A stretch of 64,000 nt of DNA from Macrocystis pyrifera (Eukaryota > Sar > Phaeophyceae > Laminariales > Laminariaceae), in the NCBI GenBank assembly GCA_031763025.1, contig JASSKH010000024.1, positions 7,258,523 to 7,322,522 on the forward strand, given 5' to 3'. Below the pieces are notes generated by a model. It was not told the DNA's origin. It made no database searches and saw only the letters and a program-made list of their open reading frames with translations. Made by a program: the position numbers and the translations under genes. Below are positions 50,901-56,900 of the stretch, one piece after another; position 1 is the stretch's first letter, and each line of letters begins with the position of its first letter.

Positions 50901-53900
50901 AATGCTGCAGGCAGCTTTCCAGGCTTTTTAGGACCTGAGCAAACACGCACACGCGCGCAGATGAGGGGACGTGGGCCCCGGTATCGGGGGAACGTGCAAA
51001 AGATGGGGAAGACATCATCCCGCCTGAACAAACACGCACGTACAGTTGTTCGGCATAGGGGACTTGAACTCCCCCGACCTCGTACTCCCGGAATCGGAGA
51101 AACGGGTAAGACAATAGTGGATAACACGATACCACTGGTGATTTCGTGTCGAAAGCCGCCAAGGTTTCGACGAGGGGACTCTCCTAGACAAGGGTGGCCT
51201 ACTTTTGACTACCCTGGGTCTTGGGGGAATATTTTGAAAAAATAGAACGCGGAGACACACCCTTTGATCCCGTTTTCTTTCCGTCTGACGGCACTCAAAA
51301 TAACAGTCCAACTCGTTTTTTTATCCTGTAGCTAAGCCATGTTGCGTGGTTATATGCGTTCCATGGGCTACTATGATTTTGCAAGGTCACATGTCAGGCC
51401 TGTGTCGCGCGAGAGAGGTGTCGGGGGTCTGCACGCTGTTATCATAATCTGACAAGAATAAACCTACGTCACGCCTTCGAGTCGCGCTTCATGTCGCTGA
51501 AGAATGCACGCCGTACAAGTAATCTACATAGGCAAGCTCTGCCCCGCTAAACATTGTTCGCTGTTTTCCGACAAGCGCTCTTTGTGCGGGGTTCGGGGTT
51601 GTGTGTTTCGAGGAAAATGGGTACATACGCTCTTGTGGTTGTTGTTTTTTTGTCGTTGTTGTTGCCCCTATTGCTATTGCTCTCGTTGCTGCTGTTGTTA
51701 CTCTTGTCGTTTTTAAGTTTGTTGCTATGAACACTTACTACCTACCGTAGTCTCCACGACCTAGTTAATCCACATGGTCACAAGACAGGCTGCAATAGTT
51801 CTGGATGGCGTCAGCCAAGTGCCTGCTAAAATAAGTGTTGGTTCAAGAAGGTGTAGGTTAGAAAGGGGCAACCAACAACTTCACTGAGTCAGCGCTGACC
51901 GAGTGGAGTTTTTGGCTGTCCCTTACACGCAACAAACAAGAAAATACACACGTCTGCCATTCAATAACACCCCAACTAGAAAAAAAAGACGGTTAGGCTT
52001 ACATCCTTGGCGACGACCCCCAGCATGGCCTTCGCGTAGGACATCTGCGCCAGCTTGAGCTGGATCTAATTTCGGGGTAAGGGGCGAGTGAGCAGCGTGG
52101 TCGGACGACCATCGGCAGGGAGCAGCGGCGATACGGCAGCGGCAGCAGCAACAGCAGTACCGTAAAAAAAAATGTTCAAGCGACAGCAGCAGTACCACAA
52201 TAAAGTTGTCGAGTTAGTCGTATTCCAAGCAACAGCAGCAGCAGTATCGCAATGAGGTTATTACCGTAAGTTAGTCGTTCTTACATTTTGAAATAGAAGG
52301 ACACTTTTAAACGCTGCACATCATTGTCGATGGGGAAACACAACAGTAATGAAGTCTTTACGAGAGGTTGAGCAGGGAGTACGTACAGAAAAGGGTGTAA
52401 GCCTTCGTGCATCTACAACAGTGGATAGGTTTCCTTTTTTTTGTTTGCTCTGGTTGCCCTTGGCTTCTTTCTTTCAGGGAATGTTTTTCATGAGTGACCA
52501 ACATCAACGTTGAAGCTCATGCTAAAGCACTGTTGAGGATGAACAAAAAACGCAGAAATAAACAAAAAAAAGCAATAAATTGTGCTACGAAGCACGAAGT
52601 ATGTATAAGCACAGCAGCTGCGATGTGGACCAAATGGGCTGACTCTCGGCGCTGCAAGCTGCTTCGTGCGTCGGTCGTTCTTTGCGTTGAGTTCGCACAG
52701 GGGTATGGTCGTTTTTCCCGGTGCTCGATTATTTCCAGGACGGAAAGAAGGCCCCCAAAATATCGAACAACAAGGTTGTTTTCGGAAATGATCTGGTTGA
52801 GAGAGAGAGCGTTCCAAGAATAAAAAGTTCGACGTAAGCAACACCCTTACGTATCGTCGTTGAGAGAAAAACGAGCCCTGAAAAATTATCGCACCCCTGA
52901 GCCGAATTCAACGCTCTTTACCGCAGCCATCTCCCCGTGTGCGTTTCATCTCCCTGCCAAGGGGTCAACCACCGGAGTCGTGCTACTACGGTCGGTAAGG
53001 GTTGCAATTAGGGGGTTGTTTTTCTTCAGCTCAAACATTTCCCCTGACGCGGGGGGGGGGGGGGGGTTCCTCGACTGAAGAGCTACACTACCCAGTACAT
53101 TTGCATACAACGTGAACGTGTTGCATGTTATGTTTGGCAAGCCCGTCTGTCTGCTTGTATTCCGGGGCTTAGCTCGCCCTGCTGTTCACATGGCAGAGGC
53201 AGTACCTACATTTTCTGACCCTTTCACTTGAGGAGCTCCTTGCCCCTAACAGTTTCCCAATGTCACTGGGAATATTTGTGTGCTGAAGTTCTTCTCTTGA
53301 GATGCTCTATGCCGTACTCTTACTCAACAACCGACCGCAAGGAAAACTGTAAGCTACGTAAGCCTGATACACAACCGCATGGGCTACGTAGCAGGCATCT
53401 AACGAATTATTTCGTAAAACTACACGTCGGGTCCAAAGATGTTTGGTACGTGCATAGCTCCTCCCCGTCGCTGAGTTTTTTTGGGCTCGAAAAGTGCAAC
53501 CTCAAATTGCCACTCCTCATTGGAAACCCTATTTGCAATCCCTAATTGAAGACCTTAATTGAAAATCCTAATTCCAACCCCTGGGCTGCAATCCCTCTTT
53601 GCAACCCCTAATTCCAATCCCTATTTGCATCTCCCAATTGCAACCTTTATTTGCAACCCCTACCGTAGCAAGTCTCGGGTACAGAGCACCTAACGTGTGG
53701 TGCCTCGCAATGTTATGGTGCTATTAATACCACTCCACCGAAGCACGCGTCATGGAGAGATTGAAGAAGAAAAAAAAACGGTCAACCGCGGGCGGGGCCG
53801 CCGAATGCCTCGATTGCCGCCAAAACAAAACGGAACTATGCAAAGCGGAGGGAAAACGTATGAGTTTGGATAGGTAGGCTACCACGCTGATAATGTTTTT

Positions 53901-56900
53901 ACGGTGGGTATTCCGGGCGTTGCTTGATAGCAGGACACAGCCTGATAAAGTATTGACGGTGAATATTCCAGGGTTTTTTTTTGACGATACGGAGGACGTA
54001 GCAGAGGAGAACTTACACACCTCGTCGGACAGGCAGATCACGATCTACGCAGATCATTTAGATCGTAACCTGCCGTTTTGAGGAGCTGTGCGGGAAGTGT
54101 ATAGTACGGGGGACCATAGTAAATAGGACCTACGGTATAGACAAAAAACTATATATTTACCCATATTTACCAACGATATTTGGTCCTATTTACTATGGTC
54201 CCCCGCAACAGTACAGATCTAATTTAGAAAAAAATGTCCTATATAGATTTTGCAGATTGTTTTGGTTCTCACCCGGTAACGTGAGCCAAATCATAAAATA
54301 CCAGTAGATATCAGGGATGTATCTGCCCTGAAATATCTACATCACCAATGATCTTTGGACGATCTGTCCGAATTTTGTGGAACTTTCCGATAGGAAAACC
54401 GCGGGCGCCACAGCACCCACCAGAGCGAATTCTTCCGGGTGTGACTGGGCCGCGTACATCCTCAGGGACCGGGACCAATACTTGAAAGCGTCGTCTTGAC
54501 CGTGAGGGGCCTTGGCCATTAGCTCCTGGCACAGCTTCGAGTCCTCCTCTACAACTTTGTCGCCTCCGCTTGCGAAGGAGAATGGAAGGTTTTGAGGACA
54601 CATCGAACAGGCGAAGACGTTTGGGGGGGGGGGGGGGGGGGGGGGGGGTGGACGCATGCTACCGGTGGAGAGGTGCGCCAACTATTTCACACCTCGGACA
54701 GATAGATGACGATCTGTCTACAACAGATCATCTAGTTCCTCGTCTGCCGTTATGAGAGGTTGTGCAGGATCTATCTGTGCAGCACAGATCCAAACCAATA
54801 AACCTGTGCTACATCATGCAGATGATGCGGGTACCACCCGGCAACATTAGATACTTACAGTGGATCATACAGATCAGGGATCTATCTATCTGCCTTGAAA
54901 AACCTAAATCATCGAGTGGGAATCGATGATCGGTGGATGACCTGTCCGAAGTTTGAAACATTGATGGTACGAAATACACCGTCGCGCGGCCTCGCAAACC
55001 AAAAAATAAAGTATGCGCTGACCAGAACGAGACCCATTATTCTGCCTTCTAACACACTCTTGAGTCAGTGTTGGCGTTACAAAAGCCCAACCATGGCAGC
55101 CGTACAAAAGAGGTGTACCAGCCCCCACTCTTACAACGTGGCATCGGCAATATATAGCAGCACGCACAGAGTTAAGTCCGTGCCCACTGACTATTGCCTA
55201 TAGTAGTCTCAAGCGTTGAAATTTCACCCCCTGTTGCCGTTGCTGCGGCTTGCCCTAGCCATTTATATGCTGGCGGCTGTGATAGTAGTTTTCTGGCGTT
55301 TTGCTGAACTGGAAAAAAAACTGCTGACCACAGTAGAACAAGATTCATCTATCTGCCTTCAGCTCAGGACTGATGCCTATCCACCATACGTAGCCCCCGA
55401 GTCCTAAGGCGTACCCGCGCTGCCACTGCTGCGGTTTTGGTCTAGCCTTTTCAACGCTGGTGGCTGCGATGGTCCTGGTGTTTCACGGACTAAAAAACGT
55501 GTTGCTGCACCAAACAGGACCCCATCTGCTTTTCAGCAAAGGACTACGTCCGTGACCATTTGACTGTACGCAGCCTTTAGGGCTAAAGGTCATCCGCGAT
55601 GCCGTGGCTGCAGCAGCATACACAGGACTGAGTCTGTGTCCATGAAATATTCTCAACGTCCATATTTCAATAGTCCATTGACTTTAAACACCTAGCTTTC
55701 TAAATGTATACCCCCCTCCCCCTTCTGAGTCCCACAGCTTCAGATTTTTGCTCCCCTCAACTACGGTAGGGATGTATACTTACCCTGCATGAAGTAATAT
55801 AAACCCGGAGTAAGCGCGACCAAACGTTATCACGCAGCTTGCAAGATGAGTTGCCACGAGATTCTTGGTCTCACAGCTGGTGGTTTTATTTTATTTTTAA
55901 TATGCCTAGCCTCAAGTGCTAAAAGCTCAGCTCACCCGCCTTGCCGCTGCTGCGGCTTAGGCCTAGCCATTTCTATGCTGGCGGCCGCGATGGTTCTGGT
56001 GTTCAGCGCGCCCCGCAAGTCGTCGTCCAGCAGCGCGCTCTGGCCGAAATCTTCGTCGCCTATGGACTGCTGTCTGCCTCGCTTGCCGCGTTTCGGCGCA
56101 TTTTCCTTCTGCGGTGGCAACAACGGACCCAATGTGTTAAAAGCATTTCACACGCCGGACAGGTCACGATCTATCTGTCTACAGTAGATACATCTGAACT
56201 ATTATCTGTCGTTATGAAATGTTGTGCAGGGTCTGTGTACGTAGTACAGATCTAACCCAGGAAACATGTCCTAGGTCATGCAGGTTATGCGGCTCTCACC
56301 CGGCAACGTGCGCTATAGATCGTACAGATCGTACAGATCATACAGATAGATGATCTACTGTAGATCATGGAGTGGGAATCGACGATCTATCTGTTCTGTA
56401 CGAGGTGATACGTTGATAGCTGCTTCGCATGTTAGCCTTGAGTTCTGCCGTGTCCTATGACCAAGGCACGACGAGCACAGCAGGCAGTGGCGAAGTCAAC
56501 ACATACCACCCGTGCGTGCCAATCGTTAACATGCCAATTTTGCCAACTGCTGGACATAATCGGTTGTGACCCGGAAAGAAAAACGTACCCCTCTAGCCGG
56601 GAATATAGTCATATTTTCATGCGCAAGTAACATAACAAATGGTTACAATGTTAAAGGAAATAGTGGTAGTTCAGCTCGTTCAGCTCAAGCAAGCCTTACC
56701 AGCTACTACGTACGTACCACTGTGGACGTAAATATATGGGCCTTTTGATATTCACATTAATGTTTAAACGCTCATTATGTTTCCGTTCAGAGTAGTATGA
56801 TACAAGGATGTTCATGGCCGTGGTGGCTACAAGCGACTGCCAGCAGCAGCATTGCCGCACCCAGCAGCTATTATTCATAGCAGCAGCGACCATGCTATTA

